64,000 nucleotides of DNA from JBQTKD01 sp052386455 (lineage in GTDB: Bacteria; Actinomycetota; Actinomycetes; Sporichthyales; Sporichthyaceae): positions 1 through 64,000 of the forward strand of contig JBQTKD010000058.1 in NCBI GenBank assembly GCA_052386455.1, in the 5' to 3' direction. Numbering within the stretch: position 1 is the first letter of the stretch; every line of letters begins with the position of its first letter. A model generated the notes under the pieces. That model did no database searches, had not been told where the DNA came from, and saw nothing but the letters and a program-made list of their open reading frames with translations. Below, in pieces: positions 1 to 8,321 of the stretch. A program made the translations under genes and the position numbers.

Positions 1-122
1 CGCCCCGCGGGGCCCGAACAGGGCCTGTGGAACGGGAAACGGCGCGCCATCGGACCCTTCGACGACCCGTCGAGACAGGTCACGGCCCGTCACGCTCCAA
101 TTGCGCCTTGATCAGCGCTTCC

Positions 123-971
123 TTAGCGGAGCGCCCCGGGGGTACTGCCCTCGCGGTAAACCGAGGGTTCTCGGGACGAGAAACGGCGGCGCGACCACGC
201 GAGGTACGCAACAGATCCGGTGAACAGGACCACCGACGTGAAGATGTTCAGCCGTAGTCCGAGGAAGTGCTCCGCGGTGTCCACGCGCAGCGCCTCGATC
301 CAGAAGCGGCCCACGCAGTACGCCGCGACGTAGAGCCAGAACGCCTGACCGTGCCCAAGGTTCCACCGCCGATCGGCCCAGATCACCAGCAGCGCTACCC
401 CCACGCACCAGAGCGACTCGTAGAGGAACGTCGGGTGGTACCTCCCGATGTCCGGGGTGGCGTCGGGACGGTGCGCGGGGTCGATCTCCAACGCCCACGG
501 CAGGTCGGTGGCCTTGCCGTAGAGCTCCTGGTTGAACCAGTTCCCCCAGCGGCCGAGCGCCTGGGCGAGCGCCAGCCCGGGCGCGACGGCGTCCGCGACC
601 GACGGGCACAGGATGCCAAGCCGTCGGGCTCCGATGTACGCCCCGAGTCCGCCGAAGGCGATCGCGCCCCAGATGCCGAGGCCGCCCTTCCAGATCATCA
701 GGGCCTCGACGGGGTCCCCACCCTTGCCGAAGTACGGCTCCGGGGTGGTGATCACGTGGTAGATCCGGCCGCCGGCGATGCCGAAGGGCACGGCCCAGAA
801 CGCGATGTCCGCGATCATGCCGGGCGCGCCGCCGCGGGCCCGCAGCCGCCGGTCCCCCACCACGATCGCCGCGACGATCCCGACCACGATCGACAGGGCG
901 TACCCGCGAATCGGAAAGTCGCCGAGATGCCACACGCCCTGCGCGGGGCTGGGAATCGAGGCGAGGACCAT
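123..971 (-). CDS. lgt: Prolipoprotein diacylglyceryl transferase
   Basis: 282 residues. Lgt is the membrane enzyme that transfers diacylglycerol from phosphatidylglycerol to the lipobox cysteine of prolipoproteins, the first step of lipoprotein maturation. The sequence has about seven hydrophobic segments, the family signature GRWGNWFNQELYG in the middle and a later HPTFLYES. I chose the ATG at 971 because the frame upstream of it is Arg/Pro-rich and unlike the family N-terminus. It starts 13 bases after the stop of the MFS gene, so the two may be co-transcribed. Substrates are visible in the window (the TPR lipoprotein and the solute-binding protein), and lspA, the next enzyme in the pathway, lies at 53.5 kb. 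Confidence 0.95.
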   Translation of the reverse strand: MVLASIPSPAQGVWHLGDFPIRGYALSIVVGIVAAIVVGDRRLRARGGAPGMIADIAFWAVPFGIAGGRIYHVITTPEPYFGKGGDPVEALMIWKGGLGIWGAIAFGGLGAYIGARRLGILCPSVADAVAPGLALAQALGRWGNWFNQELYGKATDLPWALEIDPAHRPDATPDIGRYHPTFLYESLWCVGVALLVIWADRRWNLGHGQAFWLYVAAYCVGRFWIEALRVDTAEHFLGLRLNIFTSVVLFTGSVAYLAWSRRRFSSREPSVYREGSTPGALR

Positions 972-984
972 GGCGCCCGCCAGA

Positions 985-2517
985 CTAGTCGGCGAGGACC
1001 GCCAGCTCGCGCACCCGGCTGGGGGCGTGGACCGGACCCGGCGCCCGGTGGCGCCCACCGGGCACCAGGCGAATGCCGGTGGGCGGGGTTGCGGCGAGGT
1101 CCGGCTCCTCCGGCCGACCACCGGCCCTGTGCCGGCCACGACGTGGTTCCGGTCGTGGCTCGAAACGAGCCAGCGCCCCCACCGCGAGGGCGCACAGTGC
1201 GGCGGCGACGGCCATCGCCACGTTGGTTGCCGGCCAGGCGGTCATGAATGTCTCGGCCGGGGTCGCCGCCGGCCGCAGGTTGGCGATCAGCACCGCGCCG
1301 GACACGGCGATGCCGAGCGCCGCGCCGAGTTCGCGGGTGATGTCGTTCACCGCCGAGGCCAGCCCCTGCTCCTCGTTCGGCAGCGCCTCGACCACGGCCG
1401 CCGTAGCGGGCGCCTGCATGAACCCGATTCCGCCGCCGAAGAGGACCGCCATCGCGATGTAGGTCCCGAGCGAGTCGTCCGCGTCCAGCGTCGCGAACAG
1501 CAGGTAGCCCACGGAGATGACCAGCAGCCCGAAGACGATCAACGGACCGACGCCGACTCGACGAGCGACCCGACTGGACAGGAACGTCAGCGGCACGACG
1601 AGCACCGCGTACGACATCAGGGCCAGGCCGATCTGCAACGCCGAGAGCCCGTGCACCGCCGACAGGAACTGGATGGTCGTGAAGGCCAGGGCGTAGATCG
1701 CGAAGAACAGGGCGGTGCAACCGATCAGCCCGAGCCCGACGGTGACCCCGACCAGCTTGCGGACGTTCAGCAGCGGGCGTTCGGCCCGCCACTGCCGGCG
1801 GAGGAACCACCCGGTCAGGGCGAGACCGCCGAGCAGACCGCCGAGAGCGCGCACGTCGAGCAGACCGTGAACCCCGGCTTCGATGATCCCGAACGTCGTT
1901 GCGCCGACGCCGAGGACGGCCAACAGGGAACCGAGTGGGTCCAGGACCACCTCGGGGTTGCGCTCGGACTCCGGTACGACCAACCGCACTGCGGGGAGCA
2001 GCACGGCTCCGAGGATCGCGCTGGCCCAACAGATCGAGCGCCACGACCAGAACTCCATCAACAGGCCCGCGCCCAGCAGTCCGAAGAACGCACCGATGAT
2101 CGCCGCGATCGACCAGACCGCTACCGCCCGGTCCCGCCGTTCGCCGCTGAACGCCGTCGTCAGTGTCGACAGCGTTGCGGGGAACACCAGAGCCGCGCCG
2201 ATCGCGCAGGCGACGCGCCAGGCCACCGCGGCGGGCGCCGACCCGGCCAGCGCCAGACCGACGTTGGCCCCGGTCATGAGCACCAGACCGACGAGCAGCA
2301 TGCGCCGCCGTCCGAGCCGGTCCCCCAGCGCACCGCCGGGCAGCAGCAGCGCCGCCAGCGCCACCGGATAGCTGTCGAGAATCCACTGCAGTTCCGTCTG
2401 CGACGCTTCGAGGTCCGCGGTCACCTGGGGCAGCGCGATGCTCAGCACCAGCTGCTGGGACACGACCAAGGCGACGGCCATCCCGATGACCGTCAGGGCC
2501 GAACGTCCGTAGAGCAC
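985..2517 (-). CDS. MFS drug-exporter family protein (DHA2-like)
   Basis: About 510 residues with roughly 14 hydrophobic segments, as in the DHA2 (QacA/EmrB-type) drug:proton antiporters. After the second helix there is the loop motif GDRLGRRRMLL (motif A), and near the first helix the typical LQWILDSY. The substrate cannot be told. The start is uncertain: the open frame extends far upstream into the divergent gene, the first usable codon next to helix 1 is GTG at 2517, and an ATG at 2484 is the alternative. Neither has a clear ribosome-binding site. It is divergent from the ML-domain gene and 13 bases upstream of lgt. It appears to belong to an insert between trpA and lgt. Confidence 0.85.
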   Translation of the reverse strand: MLYGRSALTVIGMAVALVVSQQLVLSIALPQVTADLEASQTELQWILDSYPVALAALLLPGGALGDRLGRRRMLLVGLVLMTGANVGLALAGSAPAAVAWRVACAIGAALVFPATLSTLTTAFSGERRDRAVAVWSIAAIIGAFFGLLGAGLLMEFWSWRSICWASAILGAVLLPAVRLVVPESERNPEVVLDPLGSLLAVLGVGATTFGIIEAGVHGLLDVRALGGLLGGLALTGWFLRRQWRAERPLLNVRKLVGVTVGLGLIGCTALFFAIYALAFTTIQFLSAVHGLSALQIGLALMSYAVLVVPLTFLSSRVARRVGVGPLIVFGLLVISVGYLLFATLDADDSLGTYIAMAVLFGGGIGFMQAPATAAVVEALPNEEQGLASAVNDITRELGAALGIAVSGAVLIANLRPAATPAETFMTAWPATNVAMAVAAALCALAVGALARFEPRPEPRRGRHRAGGRPEEPDLAATPPTGIRLVPGGRHRAPGPVHAPSRVRELAVLAD

Positions 2518-2637
2518 GTCCGGATAGTGCCATCCGTCCGTTGCAATCCGGTTGCCGGCCGGGACACGCAGGCGTACGTCGAGCGTCGAGTGAGGTACGT
2601 GACAGGCTGACCGGACCAACTCGTCCAGGAGGCCGCG

Positions 2638-3081
2638 ATGTACGCCCGTTCCGGCTCGGTGGCGCTGGTGACCGCCGCGATGGTCGTCGCCGGTCCCGTG
2701 GGTGCGGCGACGGCCGCGTCGTTGCCGTTCACGAGATGCGGCACCGACGCCTCGGCCACGGTCACCCGCGTGGACGTCTCGCCGCATCCCCTCCAGCCCG
2801 GCAGGGACGTGGCGGTAACGGTCCGCGGCAAGCCGAGCGAGCGGGTTACCGCCGGCAGCTACGACCTCACCGTTTTCTACCTCGGCAGCGCCCTTCTGCA
2901 GCGGAGCGGCAAGCTCGGCGACGTTGCGAAGCTGCCGTTGTCGGCCGGTGAATTCCGCGTTTACAAGCGGGTGCCGGTCCCCCAGCAGGCGCCGTCGGGC
3001 GAGTACCGCCTGCGGTTGCGGGCAACAGACCAGGACGACGGGCAACTGCTCTGCATCAGCGTGCCCTTCGAAGTGAACTGA
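2638..3081 (+). CDS. Secreted ML-domain (Npc2/PG-PI transfer-like) protein
   Basis: 147 residues. A signal peptide spans about residues 1-27, cut near ATAAS. The mature part matches the ML (MD-2-related lipid-recognition) pattern of fungal and animal NPC2 and PG/PI-transfer proteins: VTRVDVSPHPLQPGRDV, then TAGSYDLTVFYLG, then a late APSGEYRLRLRATDQDDGQ followed by LLCISVPF. Two cysteines, C34 and the one in LLCIS, sit where the family's first-to-last disulfide lies. The inner cysteine pair of the fungal proteins is absent. AGGAGG stands 5 bases before the ATG. A lipid- or sterol-binding role in the envelope is inferred from the family. Such proteins are mainly eukaryotic, so transfer is possible. 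Assignment is by eye. Confidence 0.7.
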   Translation: MYARSGSVALVTAAMVVAGPVGAATAASLPFTRCGTDASATVTRVDVSPHPLQPGRDVAVTVRGKPSERVTAGSYDLTVFYLGSALLQRSGKLGDVAKLPLSAGEFRVYKRVPVPQQAPSGEYRLRLRATDQDDGQLLCISVPFEVN

Positions 3082-3141
3082 CGCACCGTCAGTCGAAGGT
3101 CGCTAGGTTCCCCCGGGCGCGTGGAAACGAGGAGGTCGGCC

Positions 3142-4386
3142 GTGGGTGTCGGGATCGTCGGTGGGGGCGTCTCGGCGCTGCATCTGGGACTGCTGCTGCG
3201 CGCGAACGAGGTGCCGGTAACCGTCTACGCCGAGCAGTCCGGGGAGCAGATCGCGTCGGGGCGCCTGCAGAACACCGTCGCGCACCACCACCTGACGCTG
3301 GCCCGCGAGGCCGAGTTGGGTCTGGACCACTGGCCGGCCGCCGAGTACGGCTACCGCGGCCACACGCACTGGTTCGCCGACGGCGGCCCGCCGCCGTTCC
3401 GCGGCGAGTTCTCCGCACCGTCGCGAGCCGTCGACTACCGGATCTACCTGCCGCAGCTCATGGCCGATTTCGCGGAGCGCGGCGGCGATCTGCGCGTCGG
3501 CCCCGTCGATCTGGAGATCGCCTCGCTCGATCACGACCTCACGGTGGTCGCGGCCGGGCGCGGCCCGGTGGCCGAGGTGTTCGGGGTGCGGCCGGACCGG
3601 CACCGCACCGAGCCGTTCCGGCGGTTGACCGCGGCGCTGTACCGCGGCATCGCGCCCGCGGACCCGTTGGACGTCGTCCTCAGCGTGACCCCGGGGGTCG
3701 GCGAGGTCATCGAGATCCCGATTCTCACCTTCGACGGCATGGCTACGGCCGTGCTGATCGAAGGCGTCCCGGGCGGGGACCTCGCGGCCGCCGCCGAGTT
3801 CGACCGCGAGGACCTGCCCGGCTTCGCCAAACAGGTCCTCGACCTGCTCGCGCGCTACGCCCCGTTGGTGCACGAGCGCGTCGACGCGAACGCCTTCGCG
3901 GTGAACGGGCCGCTCGACGTACTGCAGGGCGCCATCGCGCAGCGGATGCGCGAGGACTGGGTCCGGCTGGACAACGGCCGGCCGGTGCTGGCCGTGGGCG
4001 ACGCGCACTGCCTGCTGGACCCCGTCGTCGCGCAGGGCGCGAACGCCGCGTCCTACAGCGCCTGGGTCGTCGGCCACGCGATCCTCGAAGGGGGTCCCTT
4101 CGACGAGGCCTTCTGCGCGAAGGTCGCCGAACGGCGGCGCGAATTCCTCGAGTCCGCCTACGACTGGGTGGAGTCGATGCTGCTGCCGCCGTCCCCCCAG
4201 ATGATCGCCACGACGGTGGCCATGGTCGCCAACAAGGGCGTGTGCGACACGTTCACGGACAACTTCGCGCACCCGGACCGCCAGTGGGCCTCGCTCCGCT
4301 CCATGGACGCCGCGCGGACGCACCTCGCCGGCTACGGCATGGACGCCGACGCCCTGCTCGCCATGGCCGGCCCGCCGCCGTCGTAG
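3142..4386 (+). CDS. Styrene/indole monooxygenase StyA-like flavoprotein
   Basis: 414 residues, the usual length for StyA, the FADH2-dependent epoxidase of two-component styrene/indole monooxygenases. It opens with the Rossmann motif GVGIVGGGVSALHLGLLLR. Downstream are family-typical blocks: QNTVAHHHLTLAREAELGL, SRAVDYRIYLPQLM, EVIEIPILTFDGM, a GDAHCLLDPVVAQGANAASY segment of the FAD site, and the C-terminal FTDNFAHPDRQWA. I chose GTG 3142 over the GTG at 3121 because GGAGG lies 6 bases before it. No flavin reductase (StyB) is seen nearby, so reduced FAD must come from elsewhere. The natural substrate is unknown. It is convergent with trpA. Confidence 0.88.
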   Translation: MGVGIVGGGVSALHLGLLLRANEVPVTVYAEQSGEQIASGRLQNTVAHHHLTLAREAELGLDHWPAAEYGYRGHTHWFADGGPPPFRGEFSAPSRAVDYRIYLPQLMADFAERGGDLRVGPVDLEIASLDHDLTVVAAGRGPVAEVFGVRPDRHRTEPFRRLTAALYRGIAPADPLDVVLSVTPGVGEVIEIPILTFDGMATAVLIEGVPGGDLAAAAEFDREDLPGFAKQVLDLLARYAPLVHERVDANAFAVNGPLDVLQGAIAQRMREDWVRLDNGRPVLAVGDAHCLLDPVVAQGANAASYSAWVVGHAILEGGPFDEAFCAKVAERRREFLESAYDWVESMLLPPSPQMIATTVAMVANKGVCDTFTDNFAHPDRQWASLRSMDAARTHLAGYGMDADALLAMAGPPPS

Positions 4387-4391
4387 CGGAC

Positions 4392-4435
4392 GCGTCCGAA
4401 CAAGGGTGGTACCGGCGTCACGGTGATTCGGACGC
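4392..4435. terminator. Hairpin between convergent genes
   Basis: Inverted repeat with arms GCGTCCGAA and TTCGGACGC and a 26-base spacer containing GGTACC. It lies between the stops of the StyA-like gene (+) and trpA (-), a natural place for a bidirectional terminator, though no U-tract follows. The arms match the outer arms of the larger hairpin at 22456-22509. Confidence 0.5.
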
Positions 4436-4442
4436 CTGGGTG

Positions 4443-5240
4443 TTAGCGGCGGCGGACCCCGGCGGCCAGGTCCTCGGCGAGGGCCGCGCAGCCGCGCGCG
4501 CCCGCCGCCTCGTCCGCGCCGTCGAGCAGTTGGCGCACGAACGCGGAGCCGACGATGACGCCGTCCGCGTAGGACGCCACCTCGGCGGCCTGGTCGCCGT
4601 TGGACACGCCGAGTCCGACACCGAGGGGCAGGTCGGTGACCTCGCGCAGCCGGGAGATCAGCAGCGGTGCCGCCGCGGAGGTTTCGGTGCGCGCACCGGT
4701 CACGCCCATGACGGCGGTGGCGTAGACGAACCCGCGGCAGGCCGCGACGGTGAGTTCGAGCCGTTCGCGCGACGTGGACGGCGCCGCGAGGAAGATCCGG
4801 TCGAGAGCGTGGGCGTCGGAGGCCTCGAGCCAGTCCGCACCGAAGTCCGGCGTCAGGTCCGGGGTGATCAGCCCCGCCCCGCCGGCGGCCGCGAGGTCGC
4901 GCGCGAACCGGTCCACGCCGTAGCGCAGCACCGGGTTCCAGTAGGTCATGACAACGGTTGCGGCGCCGGCGGCGGCGACCGCCTCGACCGTGTGCAGCAC
5001 GTCGGCGATGCGGGTGCCGTTGCGCAGGGCCTGGTCCGCCGCGGCCTGGATCGTCGGGCCGTCGAGCACCGGGTCGCTGTAGGGCAGGCCCACCTCGACG
5101 ACGTCCACGCCGGCGGCCACCATCGCGGTCAACGCCTCGATGCAGCCCCGGTTGGACGGGAAGCCGGCCGGCAAGTAGCCGACGAGGACCGCGCGGTTCT
5201 CCTCCCGCGCCTTTGCGAACGCCTGCCCCACCGAACTCAC
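4443..5240 (-). CDS. trpA: Tryptophan synthase alpha chain
   Basis: 265 residues, full length. TrpA cleaves indole-3-glycerol phosphate to indole and glyceraldehyde 3-phosphate, and passes indole to TrpB. The conserved acidic pair is visible in VVEVGLPYSDPVLDGPTIQ, followed by the VMTYWNP and GLITPDLTPDF blocks and the phosphate-loop region GLGVSNGDQA. It is the last gene of the trp run. Unlike most trpBA pairs, which overlap or nearly touch, it is separated from trpB by 137 bases holding two copies of a palindromic repeat. Confidence 0.97.
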   Translation of the reverse strand: MSSVGQAFAKAREENRAVLVGYLPAGFPSNRGCIEALTAMVAAGVDVVEVGLPYSDPVLDGPTIQAAADQALRNGTRIADVLHTVEAVAAAGAATVVMTYWNPVLRYGVDRFARDLAAAGGAGLITPDLTPDFGADWLEASDAHALDRIFLAAPSTSRERLELTVAACRGFVYATAVMGVTGARTETSAAAPLLISRLREVTDLPLGVGLGVSNGDQAAEVASYADGVIVGSAFVRQLLDGADEAAGARGCAALAEDLAAGVRRR

Positions 5241-5266
5241 CTACACCACCCGCCCCACGCCAAGAC

Positions 5267-5340
5267 GGCTGTACAGCGCTCCGTGCGACGCCACGCCGTA
5301 CTGACACTGCAAGCCGTCGCCGGCAGCGCTGTACAGCGCG
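5267..5340. repeat. Paired GCTGTACAGC palindromic element, copy A
   Basis: Two palindromic cores about 58 bases apart: GGCTGTACAGCGCT at 5267-5280 and AGCGCTGTACAGCGCG at 5325-5340, in the trpB-trpA gap. The same paired arrangement, inverted, lies at 63613-63698. Twenty bases, GCTGTACAGCGCTCCGTGCG, are shared with the outer core there. Function unknown. Confidence 0.75.
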
Positions 5341-5377
5341 CTTGGAGACGGGGCCGGCCCGACGATCTGATGGATCG

Positions 5378-6574
5378 TCACGTGAGGTTGAACCACTTCG
5401 CTGCGGTGTCGACGTCCTTGTCGCCGCGGCCGGACAGGTTCACCAGGACCGTCGCCGAAGGACCGAGTTCTCGGCCGATCAGCAGGGCGCCCGCGAGGGC
5501 GTGCGAGCTTTCGATCGCCGGGATGATGCCCTCGGTCCGACACAGCAGCATGAGCGCGTCCATCGCCTGCGCGTCGGTGATCGCGCGGTACTCGGCGCGG
5601 CCGGTGTCCGCGAGCCACGCGTGCTCCGGACCGACGCCCGGGTAGTCCAGGCCCGCGGAGATCGAGTGCGACTCGATCGGCTGGCCCGCGTCGTCCTGCA
5701 GCAGGTAGGACCGGGCGCCGTGCAGTACGCCGGGCGCTCCCCCGGTGATGGTGGCCGCGTGTCGATCGGTGTCCACGCCGTCGCCGCCGGCCTCGAAGCC
5801 GTAGAGCTTTACGGAGTCGTCGGGGATGAAGTCGTAGAAGATGCCGATCGCGTTCGAGCCGCCGCCGACGCAGGCGCACACCGCGTCCGGCAGGGCGCCG
5901 GTCAGCTCGAGCACCTGCGCGCGTGCCTCCTGCCCGATGACCCGGTGGAACTCGCGGACCAGGTACGGGAACGGGTGCGGGCCGGCGACGGTGCCGAGCA
6001 GGTAGTGCGTCTGCTCGACGTTGGTGACCCAGTCCCGCATCGCCTCGTTGATGGCGTCCTTCAGCGTCTTGCTGCCGGTGCTCACCGGGATCACCTCGGC
6101 GCCGAGCATGCGCATGCGGGCGACGTTGAGCGCCTGGCGGCGGGTGTCCTCCTCGCCCATGTAGACGACGCACTCCAGCCCCAGCAGCGCCGCCGCGGTG
6201 GCGGTGGCGACGCCGTGCTGGCCGGCGCCCGTCTCGGCGATGACGCGGGTCTTGCCCATGCGGCGCGTCAGCAGCGCCTGCCCGAGCACGTTGTTGATCT
6301 TGTGTGAGCCGGTGTGGTTGAGGTCCTCGCGCTTCAGGATCACGCGGGCGCCACCGCACGACTCGGCGAAGCGCGGAACCTCGGTGATCGGCGAGGGCCG
6401 GCCCGTGTAGTTCTTGAGCAGGCCGGACAGCTCGGCCTGGAAGGCCGGGTCGGACTGCGCGGCGGCGAACTCGGCGGTGAGCTGATCGAGCGCGGCCATC
6501 AGCGCCTCGGGGACGAACCGCCCGCCGTACTCGCCGAACATGCCCGCCGCGTTGGGCAGCACAGTGCTCGTCAC
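5378..6574 (-). CDS. trpB: Tryptophan synthase beta chain
   Basis: 398 residues, the usual length. TrpB is the PLP enzyme that condenses indole with serine. The PLP lysine lies in LNHTGSHKINNVLGQ, the catalytic glutamate region in RVIAETGAGQHGVATA, and the phosphate-binding loop in CVGGGSNAIGIF. The TrpB1-type N-terminus MFGEYGGRFVPEALM is present. It starts 45 bases after the trpC stop, so one trp transcript is likely. The palindromic repeats that follow may weaken expression of trpA relative to trpB. Confidence 0.97.
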   Translation of the reverse strand: MTSTVLPNAAGMFGEYGGRFVPEALMAALDQLTAEFAAAQSDPAFQAELSGLLKNYTGRPSPITEVPRFAESCGGARVILKREDLNHTGSHKINNVLGQALLTRRMGKTRVIAETGAGQHGVATATAAALLGLECVVYMGEEDTRRQALNVARMRMLGAEVIPVSTGSKTLKDAINEAMRDWVTNVEQTHYLLGTVAGPHPFPYLVREFHRVIGQEARAQVLELTGALPDAVCACVGGGSNAIGIFYDFIPDDSVKLYGFEAGGDGVDTDRHAATITGGAPGVLHGARSYLLQDDAGQPIESHSISAGLDYPGVGPEHAWLADTGRAEYRAITDAQAMDALMLLCRTEGIIPAIESSHALAGALLIGRELGPSATVLVNLSGRGDKDVDTAAKWFNLT

Positions 6575-6619
6575 GCGCTTGTGCTCCTCACTCGTTCCTC
6601 GCTCGTCGCAGTCGCGCGG

Positions 6620-7438
6620 CTAGCAACCACCGCGCGGATCCTTCTGCAGTGCCGGGTGCGCGCCGGCGGCCACCATGTCCGCCACGGCCGTGCGCGGGTC
6701 CTTGCCGGTCACCAGCGTCTCCCCGACGAGCACGGCGTCGGCGCCCTGCCGGCCGTATTCGATGACGTCGCTCGGGCCCCGCACGCCGGACTCGGCCACG
6801 CGCACCACGTTGTTCGGGATGAGCGGAGCGAGCCGGGCGAAGGTGCCCCGGTCCACCTCCAGGGTGCGGAGGTTGCGCGCGTTGACGCCAATCAATTTCG
6901 CCCCGGCGTCGACCGCGCGCATCGTCTCGGTCTCGTCGTGCACCTCGACGAGCGGAGTCATGCCGAGCGACACGGTGCGCTCGATGAGCGAGATCAACGC
7001 GTTCTGCTCGAGCGCCGCGACGATCAGCAGCACGATGTCCGCGCCGGCAGCGCGCGCCTCCCAGAGCTGGTAGGCGGTGAACATGAAGTCCTTGCGCAGC
7101 ACTGGAATGTCGACCTGCGCGCGCACCGCGTTGAGGTCGGCGAGCGAGCCGCCGAAGCGCCGCTGCTCGGTCAGCACGCTGATCGCCGAGGCGCCGCCGT
7201 CCTCGTAGGCGCCGGCCAGCGCGGCCGGGTCGGCGATGGGCGCCAGGATGCCCTTGGCCGGGCTGGACCGCTTCACCTCGGCGATGACGCTCACGCCCGA
7301 ACCCCGCAGCCGGCCGAGCACTTCGAGAGGCTCCGGTGCCCGGCGCGCGCGCTCCTTCAGCGCCTCCAGCGGCAACGCGGCCTGGCGCTCGTCGAGGTCG
7401 GCACGAACCCCGGCCAGGATCTCGTCGAGGACCGACAC
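6620..7438 (-). CDS. trpC: Indole-3-glycerol phosphate synthase
   Basis: 272 residues. TrpC closes the indole ring of CdRP by decarboxylation in a TIM-barrel. Family blocks seen are VIAEVKRSSPAKG with the catalytic lysine, PVLRKDFMFTAYQ, LIGVNARNLRTLEVD, and AESGVRGPSDV followed by ADAVLVGETLV. It is a single-domain form without a fused TrpF. No trpF is seen in the window, consistent with the PriA-type HisA at 19.8 kb doing that step. It sits between the Trp-associated membrane protein and trpB. Confidence 0.96.
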   Translation of the reverse strand: MSVLDEILAGVRADLDERQAALPLEALKERARRAPEPLEVLGRLRGSGVSVIAEVKRSSPAKGILAPIADPAALAGAYEDGGASAISVLTEQRRFGGSLADLNAVRAQVDIPVLRKDFMFTAYQLWEARAAGADIVLLIVAALEQNALISLIERTVSLGMTPLVEVHDETETMRAVDAGAKLIGVNARNLRTLEVDRGTFARLAPLIPNNVVRVAESGVRGPSDVIEYGRQGADAVLVGETLVTGKDPRTAVADMVAAGAHPALQKDPRGGC

Positions 7439-7595
7439 GGAGTTCCAATCGTCGGGACGCGGGTCGCGTGTTGGCGCCGGTGCCCGGGACAGGACGGCCG
7501 GCGGTACAGCGGGCCTCGCATCCCCCGGTGTCGTGACGTTCGCCGCTTTCGCGGGCTAGCGAGACAGCGGCATGGTAGCCCGAGGGCCTTCCCCC

Positions 7596-8183
7596 TCAGA
7601 TCGTCGGGTCCTCGCCGCGGTCGAGCGCCCGCCACTGGTCCAACGCGCTGTCCGCCTTCGCGACGGGGGCCTGCGCTGACGTCGCGTCGGGGCGCTCGTA
7701 GCGCGCGGACATCCCCGGCCACGTTCCGCCGCGCGCCACGGTGAGCAGTCCCGACACCGCGCACAGCGCCGCGGCGAGCACCGCGAGCCACGGCCACGGC
7801 GTGTGCTGCACGTCCGTTGCCAGTGCCGACGCGGTTCCGACCGCATCGCCCGCGCGCTCGGCGAGGTCGCCGTCGCTCGGATTCGCGCCGAGCACCGCCG
7901 CCGCGGCAGCCGCCGCCCCGGTGATCGCGAGCACCAGCCCGACGACCCGACGCAGCCTGGCTCGCGCCGCGAGCAAACCGAGGCTTCCGGCCAGGCACAC
8001 CAGCCCACAGGCCGGAACCACCGGGGACAGCGAACCGCCTTTCACCGCCAGGTCCACCCGCAGCGGGTCCTGGACGGCGACCGCCTCGACCCACGGCCGG
8101 CCGGCCGCGAACAGGAGCAGCGTGGCCCCGAGCAGACACCCGAGGACCGCGAACCCCATCTCGCGCCGACTGCTCGTGCTCAC
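7596..8183 (-). CDS. Trp-operon-associated membrane protein
   Basis: 195 residues with four hydrophobic segments and a polar C-terminal tail ending DQWRALDRGEDPTI. Length, topology and position between trpE and trpC match the actinobacterial Trp_oprn_chp family (TIGR02234), whose function is unknown. The start is GTG 8183, which has GGGGGAGG 4 bases upstream. The longer open frame runs through a direct repeat and is unlikely to be translated. A role in tryptophan or anthranilate handling at the membrane is only a guess from position. Confidence 0.85.
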   Translation of the reverse strand: MSTSSRREMGFAVLGCLLGATLLLFAAGRPWVEAVAVQDPLRVDLAVKGGSLSPVVPACGLVCLAGSLGLLAARARLRRVVGLVLAITGAAAAAAAVLGANPSDGDLAERAGDAVGTASALATDVQHTPWPWLAVLAAALCAVSGLLTVARGGTWPGMSARYERPDATSAQAPVAKADSALDQWRALDRGEDPTI

Positions 8184-8194
8184 CGTCCTCCCCC

Positions 8195-8301
8195 CAACTT
8201 CTGCCCGCGAGTCGGGGTATCGCGGCCCGCCGCGCTCGACCAACCTCTGCCCGCGAGTCGGGGTATCGCGGCCCGCGGATGGCCCCACACGCGGGCAGAA
8301 G
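8195..8301. repeat. Direct repeat (2 x 36 bp) plus inverted arm
   Basis: Two 36-bp copies (8195-8230 and 8241-8276) with one mismatch, 46-base period, each containing CTGCCCGCGAGTCGGGGTAT. A third, inverted partial copy, CGCGGGCAGAAG, at 8290-8301 can pair with either direct copy. The block lies between the trpE stop and the start of the membrane-protein gene, so alternative hairpins could form in the trp mRNA. Confidence 0.7.
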
Positions 8302-8321
8302 ATGGGATCGAGGGCATCGGG

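Noticed and set aside
1..122. A short plus-strand frame at the window start (27-257).
   Set aside because: It overlaps the 3' end of lgt on the other strand and has no ribosome-binding site or recognisable motif.
4402..4417. AGGGTGGTACCGGCG, close to the T-box consensus AGGGTGGNACCGCG, on the plus strand.
   Set aside because: No aminoacyl-tRNA or amino-acid gene follows on that strand: the next genes run the other way. No specifier stem is seen. It is part of the convergent hairpin and probably chance.
6620..7438. Missing trpF taken as a pathway gap.
   Set aside because: The PriA-type HisA at 19843-20568 is expected to carry the TrpF activity.
8195..8276. Two direct repeats considered as a minimal CRISPR or attachment pair.
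   Set aside because: Only two copies, a 10-base gap and no integrase or cas gene; better explained as mRNA structure within the trp operon.
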